Source: Delftia tsuruhatensis NBRC 16741 (lineage in GTDB: Bacteria > Pseudomonadota > Gammaproteobacteria > Burkholderiales > Burkholderiaceae_C). Taken from it: DNA of 64,000 nucleotides. The notes beneath the pieces were generated by a model, which worked only from the letters and a program-made list of their open reading frames with translations, searched no databases and was not told the origin of the DNA. Made by a program: the position numbers and the translations under genes. Of the stretch, positions 9,318 to 16,940 are shown piece by piece (the first letter of the stretch is position 1; every line of letters begins with the position of its first letter). Location: positions 62,001 to 126,000 of the forward strand of contig NZ_BCTO01000035.1 in the NCBI RefSeq assembly GCF_001571325.1, given 5' to 3'.

Positions 9318-9807
9318 GCCAGGCCACTGGGTCGCCATCGGCCTGGGTGCCAACCTCGGTGACTGCGGCCAGGCCCTGGGCCAGGCCTTGAAGGCCATCG
9401 GCGGCCTGACGGGCACGCGCCTGCTGGCCGTCTCCTCGCTCTACAGCACGGCGCCCATCGATTCCAGCGGTCCCGACTATCTGAACGCCGTGGCCGCCGT
9501 GCGCACCACGCTGCAGCCGCTGGCGCTGCTCGATGCGCTGCAGGCCATCGAACTGGCGGCCGGGCGCGAGCGCCCCTACCGCAATGCGCCGCGCACGCTG
9601 GACCTGGACATCGAGCTGTGGGGCGACGAGCGCATCGCGCTGCCGCGCCTGAGCGTGCCGCACCCGCGCATGCACGAGCGCGCCTTCGTGCTCGTGCCGC
9701 TGGCCGAGATCGCGCCTGAGCGCGTCACGCCCGCGCAGCTGCAGGCCGTGGCGGGGCAGGGCATCTGCCTGGCGCACAAGCCTGGCTGGCATCTCCGGCA
9801 AGCCTGA
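9310..9807 (+). CDS. folK: 2-amino-4-hydroxy-6-hydroxymethyldihydropteridine pyrophosphokinase
   Basis: HPPK transfers pyrophosphate from ATP to 6-hydroxymethyl-7,8-dihydropterin in folate synthesis. The 165-residue protein has GLGANLGD near the N-terminus (residues 11-18), the LYSTAPI strand, and the signature RTLDLDIELWGD. Start at 9310 (MTEPGHW) was preferred over 9292 because it gives the normal family length; it overlaps the pcnB stop by 8 bases, so translation is probably coupled. A terminator follows within 25 bases, closing the hda-folK block. Confidence 0.95.
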   Translation: MTEPGHWVAIGLGANLGDCGQALGQALKAIGGLTGTRLLAVSSLYSTAPIDSSGPDYLNAVAAVRTTLQPLALLDALQAIELAAGRERPYRNAPRTLDLDIELWGDERIALPRLSVPHPRMHERAFVLVPLAEIAPERVTPAQLQAVAGQGICLAHKPGWHLRQA

Positions 9808-9828
9808 ATCCCGACAGTGGCCTGAATG

Positions 9829-9866
9829 AAAAAGCCGCAGCGCCCTGAGGGCGGCTGCGGCTTTTT
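9829..9866. terminator. Bidirectional intrinsic terminator between folK and a Bug receptor gene
   Basis: A long GC-rich stem (AGCCGCAGCGCCC with GGCGGCTGCGGCT, loop TGAG, one mismatch) is flanked by A and T runs on both sides, so it can serve the convergent genes on both strands. Confidence 0.85.
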
Positions 9867-9891
9867 GCCAGGCGGGACGCGGTGGATCGGC

Positions 9892-10860
9892 TCAGTCCAC
9901 CTTCGCTCCGGAGGCCTTGACGATGGCCTGGTACTTGGCGCGCTCGGCCGCCATGAACCTGTCGAACTCGGCGGGCGTGGAGGACACGGGCTCGGCCATC
10001 AGGGTCTCGAAGCGGGTCTTGGTCTCGGGCGCGGCCAGTGCGTCGGCAAAGGCCCGGCTCAGCTTGTCCAGCACGGGCTTGGGCGTGCCGGCCGGGGCGA
10101 CCAGGCCCCACCAGGTATCGATGGCAAAGCCGGGGAAGGTCTTGGACAGCGCGGGCACGCCGGGCAGCAGCGTGGTGGGGTTCAGCGAGGTCACGGCCAG
10201 CGCCTTGAGCTTGCCCGAGCGGATATTGGGTGCAGCGGCAGCCAGGTTGTCGATGTTGAAGTCCACCTCGCCCGACAGCAGGGCCAGCTGGGCCGGGTTG
10301 GCGCCACGGTAGGGCACGTGCAGGGCGAAGATGCCGGCTTTTTGCTTGAGCATTTCGCCGGCCAGGTGGCCTGCGCTGCCGTTGCCGCCGCTGCCGTAGT
10401 TGAGCTTGCCGGGGTGGGACTTGGCGTAGGCGATCAGGTCGGCCACGCTGTGGATCTTGAGCTGCTCGGCACGGGCCGCATTCATCACCAGCACGTTGGG
10501 CACGCGCACCATCTGGGTGATGCCCGCGAAGTCCTTGCCCGCGTCGTAGGGCATCTTGGTGTACAGCCAGGGATTGACGGCATGGGTGGCCGTGGCGGCC
10601 AGGCCGATGGTCATGCCGTCCGGCGTGGCGCGGGCAATGGCGTCGGCGCCGATGTTGCCGCCGGCGCCGGCCTTGTTGTCGATGATCACCACTCCCAGGG
10701 AGTCACGCACCCGCTCGGCCAGCGCGCGCGCGGTGATGTCCAGCGGACCGCCGGGCGCATAGGGCACGATCAGGCGGATGGGCTCTTGCGCCAGGGCAAG
10801 CGGGGAGGCCAGGGCAGCAGCGGCCGCCATGACCGAGAGAAGGCTGTTTCTACGGTTCAT
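9892..10860 (-). CDS. Bug/TctC family tripartite tricarboxylate receptor
   Basis: This is a 322-residue periplasmic solute receptor with a Sec signal peptide of about 24 residues ending ALA-QE. The mature protein has the Bug-family fold markers PIRLIVPYAPGGPLDITAR, VDNKAGAGGNIG-like VIIDNKAGAGGNIGAD and HVPYRGANPA. The family binds carboxylates and similar solutes, and members often lie without membrane partners, as here: no TctA/TctB gene is in the neighbourhood. The ligand cannot be predicted. The next gene upstream on the same strand is the ferredoxin-reductase-like gene, 100 bases away. Confidence 0.92.
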   Translation of the reverse strand: MNRRNSLLSVMAAAAALASPLALAQEPIRLIVPYAPGGPLDITARALAERVRDSLGVVIIDNKAGAGGNIGADAIARATPDGMTIGLAATATHAVNPWLYTKMPYDAGKDFAGITQMVRVPNVLVMNAARAEQLKIHSVADLIAYAKSHPGKLNYGSGGNGSAGHLAGEMLKQKAGIFALHVPYRGANPAQLALLSGEVDFNIDNLAAAAPNIRSGKLKALAVTSLNPTTLLPGVPALSKTFPGFAIDTWWGLVAPAGTPKPVLDKLSRAFADALAAPETKTRFETLMAEPVSSTPAEFDRFMAAERAKYQAIVKASGAKVD

Positions 10861-10960
10861 AGGGGCGCTATTGTGCAAAAAAATTGCGACACCTGGCTGC
10901 GCGCAGGTATGGGAAGCAGTTTTTCTGCGTATTGCTTGATCCGTGCCACCTTCTGCGCAC

Positions 10961-12013
10961 TCAGGAAGCCTTGTCGGCCTCGGAGGTGAACGCGTCCGCG
11001 TAGAACTCTTCCGCCGGCAGGCCGCGTTGCTCCACATAGGCATGGCGTGCCGAATCGACCACGATGGGCGCACCGCAGGCATAGACCTGATGGCCGGACA
11101 AGTTGGCAAAGTCGTCCAGCACGGCCTGGTGCACGAAGCCCGTGCGGCCGTTCCAGCCGTCTTCCGGCAGCGCGTCGGAGACCACGGGCACATAGCACAG
11201 CTGGGGCATGGCCTCGGCCTGCTCGCGCACCCAGGCGTCGAGGTAGAGGTCGTCGGGCCGGCGTCCTCCCCAGTACAGGGTGACGGAGCGGGTGATGCCC
11301 TTGTGGCGGATGTGCTCCAGCAGTGCCTTGATGGGGGCGAAGCCCGTTCCCGAAGCCAGGAAGATGAGGGGCTTGTCGCTGTCCTCGCGCAGGAAGAAGC
11401 TGCCGAACGGGCCCTCCACGCGCAGGATTTCCTTTTCCTTCATGGCGCCGAACACGTGGTCGGTGAACTTGCCGCCCGGCATGTGGCGGATGTGCAGCTC
11501 CAGCCCCGGTGCCGTGTCCTGCACATGGGGGGCCGTGGCCATGGAGTAGGCGCGGCGGGCGCCGTCGCGCAGGATGAATTCCACGTACTGGCCTGCGTGG
11601 TAGCGGAACTTGTCTGCAGCGGGCAGCTGCAGGCGCACCTGCATCACGTCGTGCGACTTCTTCTCCAGCGTGGCCACGCGCACGGGCATCTTCTTGATCG
11701 GGAAGGCGCTGGCATCGGTCACCTGGCGCGACTCCAGCACCACCGAGGTGCTGGGCGTGGCGCAGCAGGTCAGCACATAGCCGTCGGCCTCTTCCTGGGC
11801 GGTCAACGCTTTTTCCGAGTGGGCGCCATGGGTGACCTCGCCGAGCAGCTTCTTGCACTTGCAGGAGCCGCAGGCACCGTCCTTGCAGCCATAGGGCAGG
11901 CCCACGCCGCAGCGGATGGCGGCGGCCAGGATGGTCTCGCTGCCCTGCGTGGCGAAGGCGCGGCCGCTGGGCTGTACGGTGATTTCGTGGGAAGCGTTGG
12001 CTATCTCGGTCAT
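10961..12013 (-). CDS. 2Fe-2S ferredoxin / flavin reductase fusion (CDP-6-deoxy-delta-3,4-glucoseen reductase-like)
   Basis: The 350-residue protein has an N-terminal plant-type 2Fe-2S domain (cysteines in GCKDGACGSCKCKK plus the LTCCA cysteine near residue 81) followed by an FAD domain (RAYSMATAP) and an NAD-binding domain (LIFLASGTGFAPIKALLEH). This order matches AscD/RfbI-like reductases and the reductase parts of oxygenases such as phenol hydroxylase. In Comamonadaceae it commonly occurs away from any deoxysugar cluster, as here, so its electron acceptor is unknown. Start ATG at 12013 gives the ferredoxin domain in full. It is divergent from an SDR gene. Confidence 0.88.
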   Translation of the reverse strand: MTEIANASHEITVQPSGRAFATQGSETILAAAIRCGVGLPYGCKDGACGSCKCKKLLGEVTHGAHSEKALTAQEEADGYVLTCCATPSTSVVLESRQVTDASAFPIKKMPVRVATLEKKSHDVMQVRLQLPAADKFRYHAGQYVEFILRDGARRAYSMATAPHVQDTAPGLELHIRHMPGGKFTDHVFGAMKEKEILRVEGPFGSFFLREDSDKPLIFLASGTGFAPIKALLEHIRHKGITRSVTLYWGGRRPDDLYLDAWVREQAEAMPQLCYVPVVSDALPEDGWNGRTGFVHQAVLDDFANLSGHQVYACGAPIVVDSARHAYVEQRGLPAEEFYADAFTSEADKAS

Positions 12014-12081
12014 GTTCTCGGTATCCTCGGGGGCGCTGGCGGCGCGTGGAGCGCGCCGGCGATCTTCTTTCCCGGACGGAC

Positions 12082-13101
12082 ATGCCGCTGCCGCGACCGG
12101 CGGCGCGCGGGTGGCCGCCCTCGCAACAGGCCAGGATTTTGCCCTCAAACCAAAACCCATTGGGCGCGCTGCCGGCGCGCTTTCGACGCGAACGCGTGCT
12201 CATCGTCGGCTGCGGCGACGTGGGGCTGCGCGTGGCTGGTGCATTGGCGGGCGCGCCCGTCGCCCGTTCGGGTGCCGCACGACGGGGCCCGCGCGTGCTG
12301 GCCCTGACGCGTGGCGCCGAGCGCCTGCAGGATCTGCGCGGGCGCGGCATCACGCCGCTGCTGGGCGATCTGGACGCGCCTGCCACGCTGCGCCGTCTGG
12401 CCGGCCTGGCCACGCGCGTCGTCCACCTGGCGCCGCCGCCCAATCCGCCTGCCGGCGAAGATGGCTGGTGGCTGGACCCGCGCACCACGGCTTTGCTGCG
12501 CGTGCTGCGCCTTCGCGGCCGGCCGGCCAGCCTGGTCTATGGCTCGACCTCCGGCGTCTATGGCAACTGCGAGGGCGCCTGGATCGACGAAAGCCGCCCG
12601 CCCGCACCGGCCACGGCGCGTGCCCAGCGCCGCGTGAACGCCGAGCGAGCCGTGCGCTTTGCCGGGCGCGGCGGCCTGCGCGCCAGCATTCTGCGCATCC
12701 CGGGCATCTATGCGCCGGACCGGGAAAACGGCACGCCGCGCGGGCGCCTGCTGCGAGGGACACCCCTGCTGTGCGCCGCAGAGGATGTCTATACCAACCA
12801 CATCCATGCCGACGACCTGGCCCGCGCCTGCGTGCGGGCGCTGTGGCTCGGCCGGCCGCAGCGCATCTACCACGCCAGCGACGATACGCAGCTGCGCATG
12901 GGCGACTACTTCGACCTTGCGGCCGATCTCTATGGACTGCCGCGCCCCGCACGCATCACGCGCGAGCAGGCGCAGCGCGAGCTGCCGGCCAGCCTGCTGA
13001 GCTTCATGGGGGAGTCACGCCGCCTGCGCAACCAGCGCCTGAAGGAGGAGCTGGGCCTGAGATTGCGCTACCCGACCGTGGAGCAGGGGCTGCGCGCCTG
13101 A
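12082..13101 (+). CDS. NAD-dependent epimerase/dehydratase family (SDR) protein, YeeZ-like
   Basis: The 339-residue protein has the Rossmann motif VLIVGCGDVGLRV near residue 40, a strand with GSTSGVYGN, the RVNAERAVRF segment in place of the usual YxxxK, and the RILRIPGIYAPDRE region. The active-site Tyr-x3-Lys is not in a recognisable place (VYGNCEG then RRVNAE), so catalysis as an epimerase is doubtful. It resembles YeeZ-type extended-atypical SDRs. The ATG at 12082 was preferred over the in-frame GTG at 12046. It ends 1 base before the DUF4124 gene that runs towards it. Confidence 0.8.
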   Translation: MPLPRPAARGWPPSQQARILPSNQNPLGALPARFRRERVLIVGCGDVGLRVAGALAGAPVARSGAARRGPRVLALTRGAERLQDLRGRGITPLLGDLDAPATLRRLAGLATRVVHLAPPPNPPAGEDGWWLDPRTTALLRVLRLRGRPASLVYGSTSGVYGNCEGAWIDESRPPAPATARAQRRVNAERAVRFAGRGGLRASILRIPGIYAPDRENGTPRGRLLRGTPLLCAAEDVYTNHIHADDLARACVRALWLGRPQRIYHASDDTQLRMGDYFDLAADLYGLPRPARITREQAQRELPASLLSFMGESRRLRNQRLKEELGLRLRYPTVEQGLRA

Positions 13102-13102
13102 A

Positions 13103-13765
13103 TCAGCGCGGGTGGATGCCGCCGTTGGTGTCGTAGCAGCGGAACACGTTGCAGTGCGAGATGGGGGCCGAAGGCGGCAGCGGCTGCGGCGGCACGGGGC
13201 GTCCGACGATCCACGGCCGGTTGATGGCATTGGGCTGCAATGCGCGCGATTGCTGCAGCTGTTCATAGGCCTTGGGGCCCAGGCAGGCCATCTCCATCTG
13301 CTGCTGGGCGGCCTGGCTGCGCGGGCCCCAGGTGGCGGGATCGGGATTGGCCTCGGCCAGGATGGTGTCCAGGCGGCGGCGCGCCTGCTGGCAGGCCGGG
13401 GAGTCGCCGCCGTCGCGCTGGGCCGAGTTCTCGCGCTCGCGCCGGCTGCGTGCCTCGCGCTCCTGCTGCTGGGCACGCATGCGGCGCTCGGCCTCTTCGC
13501 GGGCCAGTTGCTGGTTCTTGCGCTCTATGGCGGCGGCGGACTGCGCGCGCTCGCGCTCCAGCTCTTCGGGGCTGGGGGCTTCCTGCACCTGCACGCGGTT
13601 TTCGCCGTCCTTGCAACTGCTGTTGGTGTAGGTGACGCGGCCGGTCTTGGCGTCCGTGCAGCGGATGACCTGGGCCGAGGCCGGGCCTGCGATGAGCGCC
13701 GCCACCAGCGTTACAAGCATCGACACAAGCGCAGGGCGCTGGCAAAGGTCTTGGGTACGGTGCAT
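13103..13765 (-). CDS. DUF4124 domain-containing exported protein
   Basis: The 220-residue protein has a signal peptide (hydrophobic run SMLVTLVAALIAGPASA, cleaved before QVIRC). The DUF4124 domain follows (residues about 28-60: IRCTDAKTGRVTYTNSSCKDG), with the paired cysteines typical of this small periplasmic domain. A long Glu/Arg/Gln/Ala coiled-coil-like stretch (about 75-145) comes next, and then a Pro-rich tail with CNVFRCYD. Biochemical role unknown. The ATG at 13765 is preferred over 13795 because of the GGAAACCGCC ribosome-binding context and signal peptide placement. It lies 96 bases after the similarly built lipoprotein gene on the same strand. Confidence 0.85.
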   Translation of the reverse strand: MHRTQDLCQRPALVSMLVTLVAALIAGPASAQVIRCTDAKTGRVTYTNSSCKDGENRVQVQEAPSPEELERERAQSAAAIERKNQQLAREEAERRMRAQQQEREARSRRERENSAQRDGGDSPACQQARRRLDTILAEANPDPATWGPRSQAAQQQMEMACLGPKAYEQLQQSRALQPNAINRPWIVGRPVPPQPLPPSAPISHCNVFRCYDTNGGIHPR

Positions 13766-13861
13766 GGCGGTTTCCTTTCCCATCACAAGCGGCACAGGGA
13801 TGCGGTGTATTGCCGATTATGGTGCGGCGCCCAGGGGCTGGAAATGCCGCCGGTCAGCCGT

Positions 13862-14503
13862 TCAGCGCCAGTGGCGCGGATCCTGGGTGGGGTAGGGGTT
13901 GCCACCGCCCTGGCTTTCGCGCTGCATGCGCTCGATGGCGCGTTGCTGCTGCTCGCGGTCACGCTGCTGCTGCTCCCGGTCCCGTTGCTGGCGTTCGCGC
14001 TCGCGCTGCTGCTGGCCCTGGTCGCGTTCGCGCTCCCGCTGCTGGCGCTCGGCTTCGCGGCGCTGCTGCTCCTGCATGCGCTCGCGCAACTGGCGGTCGC
14101 GGTCCTGGGCCTGGCGGTCACGGTCCCGGTCGCGCTCGCGCATTTCACGCTCACGTTGTTGGCGGTCACGCCAGGCATCGCGGTTGCGTTCCTGCTGGAT
14201 GCGCTCGCGCTCGTACTGCAGGCGCTCACGTTCGCGCTGCAGGCGCTGGCGCTCGTACCAGCCGTTGTCCGGATAGGCGGGCTGCGTGGGATACGAGGGG
14301 TAGACGACGCCGCCCGACGGATAGCTGGGATAGGACGGGTAGCTGGGATAGCTGGGGTAGCCGGAGCCCATGTCCGAATAGCCATCGGGCGGCACGGCGC
14401 AGGCGGTGACCAGGGCTGCAAGGCCAAGGCCGGCCAGCAGGCGCAGGGGGCGCAGGCCAGGCTGCGGGCGCTGCTGCGTGGGGGAGGCGTTGGTTCGGGT
14501 CAT
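13862..14503 (-). CDS. Repeat-rich putative lipoprotein with a charged coiled-coil region
   Basis: The 213-residue protein begins with a lipoprotein signal: hydrophobic LLAGLGLAAL, then lipobox VTAC with Cys at about residue 35. The mature part starts with a glycine/tyrosine-rich segment containing four tandem PSY units (YPSYPSYPSYPSYP). About 130 residues of low-complexity Arg/Glu/Gln/Asp heptad-like sequence follow (blocks such as RERERLQYERERI and REQQQRDREQQQR), predicted to form one long charged helix, ending GGNPYPTQDPRHWR. I do not recognise a named family. An outer-membrane-anchored spacer or structural protein is one possibility. The repetitive codons make the opposite strand an open hydrophobic frame, which is an artefact. 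Confidence 0.75.
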   Translation of the reverse strand: MTRTNASPTQQRPQPGLRPLRLLAGLGLAALVTACAVPPDGYSDMGSGYPSYPSYPSYPSYPSGGVVYPSYPTQPAYPDNGWYERQRLQRERERLQYERERIQQERNRDAWRDRQQREREMRERDRDRDRQAQDRDRQLRERMQEQQRREAERQQRERERDQGQQQRERERQQRDREQQQRDREQQQRAIERMQRESQGGGNPYPTQDPRHWR

Positions 14504-14783
14504 GGTGTGGTGTCCGGGCAAAGGCGTGTTTCCTGTCTGGATCTCTTCATATGACGTTTGACAGGCCTCGATGGTTGACCTGGATCGTCCTGACGAGGCA
14601 ACGACGGCGACAGCGGGACTTCTATTTTGATAGCAATTGGTCCATGCACTGTAGGTGCTTCCAGATGAAATCCGCAGGCACAGCGCGCAATGGCTGCGGT
14701 CGCCCCGATCGCCGCAATGGCATCTGCGCGGGACTAGAATGGCCGCTGTCTTTGGCGGCGCGCAGTCCGTGCGCCGCAAAGCA

Positions 14784-14950
14784 GCGTTCTCAGGGCGGGG
14801 TGAAATTCCCCACCGGCGGTATCTGGATCTGTCTTTCGGCATGTGTCCAGCAGCCCGCGAGCGCCCGGCTAGCCGCAAGGCCGGCCGGGGTCAGCAGATC
14901 TGGTGAGATGCCAGAGCCGACGGTCACAGTCCGGATGAAAGAGATCGCGC
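14784..14950 (+). ncRNA. FMN riboswitch (RFN element)
   Basis: The conserved RFN blocks are directly readable: GTTCTCAGGGCGGGGTGAAA followed by TTCCCCACCGGCGGTA at the 5' side (14786-14821), AGCCCGCGAGCG (from about 14851), and GGTCAGCAGATCTGGTGAGA, CCAGAGCCGACGGTCACAGT and CCGGATGAAAGAGA on the 3' side. Bound FMN lowers expression of downstream riboflavin genes. Between the aptamer and the ribH ATG (14951-15059) there are several CATGG-type palindromes, for example CCCATGG/CCATGGG at 14979-14994, that may form the expression platform. A TAGAAT -10-like box lies at about 14734. The region 14504-14783 upstream holds no gene I can support. Confidence 0.95.
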
Positions 14951-15059
14951 AGCACCTGCATGGCAGGCGCCATGCCCATGGTTGTCCCATGGGCTGTGCC
15001 GCGCCATGCGGCGCCATGGCGCGCGCCCTGATTCATTTGTCTCATCTCGAAAGAGCACC

Positions 15060-15602
15060 ATGAATCAGACTCCTGTCTCCTTGAACTTCTCCGCACACGG
15101 CACGGCCTCGGGCACGCCGTGGAAGGCCGTCGCGGGCCGCAGCCGCGTGGCCGTGATCTGCGCGAGCTGGCATACCGATGTCGTGCACCAGGCGCGAGAC
15201 TCCATGGCGGCCGAGCTGCAGGCCCAGGGAGTGGCCGCGCAGAACATCAGCCACTTCAACGTGCCCGGCGCCTTCGAGATCCCGCTGCTGGCCAAGAAGC
15301 TGGCCGACAGCGGCCGTTTCGACGCGGTCATCGCCTGCGCGCTGGTGGTCAACGGCGGCATCTATCGCCACGAGTTCGTGTCCTCGGCCGTGATCGACGG
15401 CCTGATGCGCGTGCAGCTCGATACCGAAGTGCCGGTGTTCTCGGCCGTGCTCACGCCGCGCGATTTCCACGAACATGGCGACCATGTGGAGTTCTTCCGT
15501 GCCCACTTCGTGAAGAAGGGCGTGGAAGTGGCGCATGCCTGCCTGGCGGCGCTGGACCAGCTGGCACAGGTACAGGCACTGGGCCAGGCGCGCGCGGCGT
15601 GA
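15060..15602 (+). CDS. ribH: 6,7-dimethyl-8-ribityllumazine synthase, type II (RibH2-like)
   Basis: The enzyme joins 5-amino-6-ribitylamino-uracil with 3,4-dihydroxybutanone phosphate in riboflavin synthesis. The 180-residue protein has the substrate-site segments ICASWHTDVVHQARD, FNVPGAFEIPL, NGGIYRHEFVSSAVIDGLMR and VLTPRDFHEH. The Trp in SWHTD, the GGIYRHEF block and the length resemble the decameric RibH2 enzymes known from Brucella and Rhizobiales rather than the usual GAVIKGDTPHYDYV form. It stands alone, without ribA/B/D/E, under an FMN riboswitch, the same arrangement reported for RibH2. A second, housekeeping ribH elsewhere in the genome is likely but not visible here. SD sequence is weak (AAAGAG). 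Confidence 0.92.
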   Translation: MNQTPVSLNFSAHGTASGTPWKAVAGRSRVAVICASWHTDVVHQARDSMAAELQAQGVAAQNISHFNVPGAFEIPLLAKKLADSGRFDAVIACALVVNGGIYRHEFVSSAVIDGLMRVQLDTEVPVFSAVLTPRDFHEHGDHVEFFRAHFVKKGVEVAHACLAALDQLAQVQALGQARAA

Positions 15603-15680
15603 GCCGGCCAGCCTCCCAGCACAGCTTTGGTTGGGGATGGATTCTCGTAAACACTGAGTTGGGGCCGAGTGTCGCGGTCC

Positions 15681-15697
15681 CGTCACGCGGCGTGACG
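15681..15697. promoter_or_regulatory. Perfect inverted repeat upstream of the LivJ-like gene
   Basis: CGTCACGC and GCGTGACG are perfect inverted 8-mers separated by one G, 64 bases before the start of the receptor gene. The size and symmetry fit a dimeric regulator operator. No regulator gene is adjacent, so the binding protein is unknown. Confidence 0.4.
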
Positions 15698-15760
15698 CGC
15701 CATTGCCAAGCCGCGATGACGGGAATAACGTGACGGCCTGTTTCAACTGAGGAGTGCGCG

Positions 15761-16891
15761 ATGAAGATGTCCCGGAAGTTGTGTATTGCGGCCGTCGTGG
15801 CCGGCATGGGTGGCGTGGCCATGGCCCAGGAGCAGGTGATCCGCATCGGCCACATCGGCCCCGTGTCCGGACCCCAGGCCAATTTCGGCAAGGACAACGA
15901 GAACGGCGTGCGCATGGCCATTGACGACCTCAATGCCAAGGGCATGGAGATCGCCGGCAAGAAGGTCAAGTTCCAGCTGGTGGCCGAAGACGATGTGGCC
16001 GATCCCAAGCAGGGCACGGCCGCTTCGCAGAAGCTGTGCGACGACAAGGTCGCCGGCGCCGTGGCCTTCCTCAACTCGGGCGTGGCCATCCCCTCGTCCA
16101 AGGTCTTCCAGGACTGCGGCATTCCCATGATCACGGGCGCGGCCACCAACCCCGACCTGACCAAGCCCGGCTGGAACACCACCTACCGCGTGATTGCCAA
16201 TGACAACGCGCTGGGCGCGGCGCTGGCCAAGTACGCGGCCGAAACGCTCAAGCTCAAGACCGTGGCCATCATCGATGACCGCACGGCCTACGGCCAGGGC
16301 CTGGCCAATGTGTTCAAGAAGGATGCGGAAAAGCTGGGCGTGAAGGTCGTGGCCTCGGAGTTCACGAACGACAAGGCCACGGACTTCATGGCCATCCTGA
16401 CCTCGATCAAGGCCAAGAAGCCCGAAGGCATCTTCTACGGCGGCATGTATGGCCAGGCCGGCCCCATGCTGCGCCAGATGGCCCAGCTGGGCATGAACGA
16501 TGCCAAGTACTTCGGCGGCGACGGCCTGTGCGTGCCCGAGCTGGCCAAGGTGGCCGCCGGCGCCAAGCCGCTGGACAACGTGATCTGCGCCGACGGCGGC
16601 GCCTCGCTGGCCAAGATGCCTGGCGGCACGGAATGGAAGAAGCGCTACGACGCCAAGTACCCCGGCCAGTTCCAGGTCTACAGCCCGTACTTCTACGACG
16701 CCACCATGATGCTGGCCGACGCCATGAAGCGCGCCAACTCCTGGGACCCCAAGGTCTATATTCCCTTCCTGCAGAAGGCCGACTACTCGGGCGTGACCTC
16801 CAAGATCGCTTTCGAGAAGAACGGCGAGATGAAGAACCCTTCGTACACGCTGAGCGTGTTCAAGAACGGCCAGAAGACGGCCCTCGACTGA
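15761..16891 (+). CDS. Branched-chain amino acid ABC transporter substrate-binding protein (LivJ-like)
   Basis: The 376-residue periplasmic receptor has a signal peptide (AAVVAGMGGVAMA, cleaved before QEQVIRIG). It has the type I periplasmic-binding fold markers IGHIGPVSGPQANFGKDNENG at the N-lobe, VAEDDVADPKQGTAASQKL, and TYRVIANDNALGAALAKYA. The family binds leucine/isoleucine/valine and also amides, aromatic acids or other ligands, so specificity is open. A TGAGGAG ribosome-binding site lies 7 bases before the ATG. No livHMGF genes adjoin, so it is an orphan receptor in this window. An intrinsic terminator follows. Confidence 0.93.
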   Translation: MKMSRKLCIAAVVAGMGGVAMAQEQVIRIGHIGPVSGPQANFGKDNENGVRMAIDDLNAKGMEIAGKKVKFQLVAEDDVADPKQGTAASQKLCDDKVAGAVAFLNSGVAIPSSKVFQDCGIPMITGAATNPDLTKPGWNTTYRVIANDNALGAALAKYAAETLKLKTVAIIDDRTAYGQGLANVFKKDAEKLGVKVVASEFTNDKATDFMAILTSIKAKKPEGIFYGGMYGQAGPMLRQMAQLGMNDAKYFGGDGLCVPELAKVAAGAKPLDNVICADGGASLAKMPGGTEWKKRYDAKYPGQFQVYSPYFYDATMMLADAMKRANSWDPKVYIPFLQKADYSGVTSKIAFEKNGEMKNPSYTLSVFKNGQKTALD

Positions 16892-16916
16892 GAGCCTGTC
16901 CTCCCTTCGTTTTCAT

Positions 16917-16940
16917 GCCCGCCTTGTGCGGGCTTTTTTT
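16917..16940 (+). terminator. Intrinsic terminator of the LivJ-like gene
   Basis: GCCCGC and GCGGGC form a stem around CTTGT, followed by seven T. The T run overlaps the stop codon of the convergent LysR gene. Confidence 0.88.

Noticed and set aside
13899..14503. Tandem trinucleotide-like repeats considered as a CRISPR or phase-variable tract
   Set aside because: The units are short codon repeats of the lipoprotein coding sequence, with no spacers and no homopolymer or perfect short tandem array typical of phase variation.
13112..14554. Hydrophobic plus-strand frame across the DUF4124 and lipoprotein genes, looking like a membrane protein
   Set aside because: The Leu/Ala/Val runs are the reverse complement of Arg/Glu/Gln codon repeats; it spans two genes that have proper signal peptides on the minus strand.
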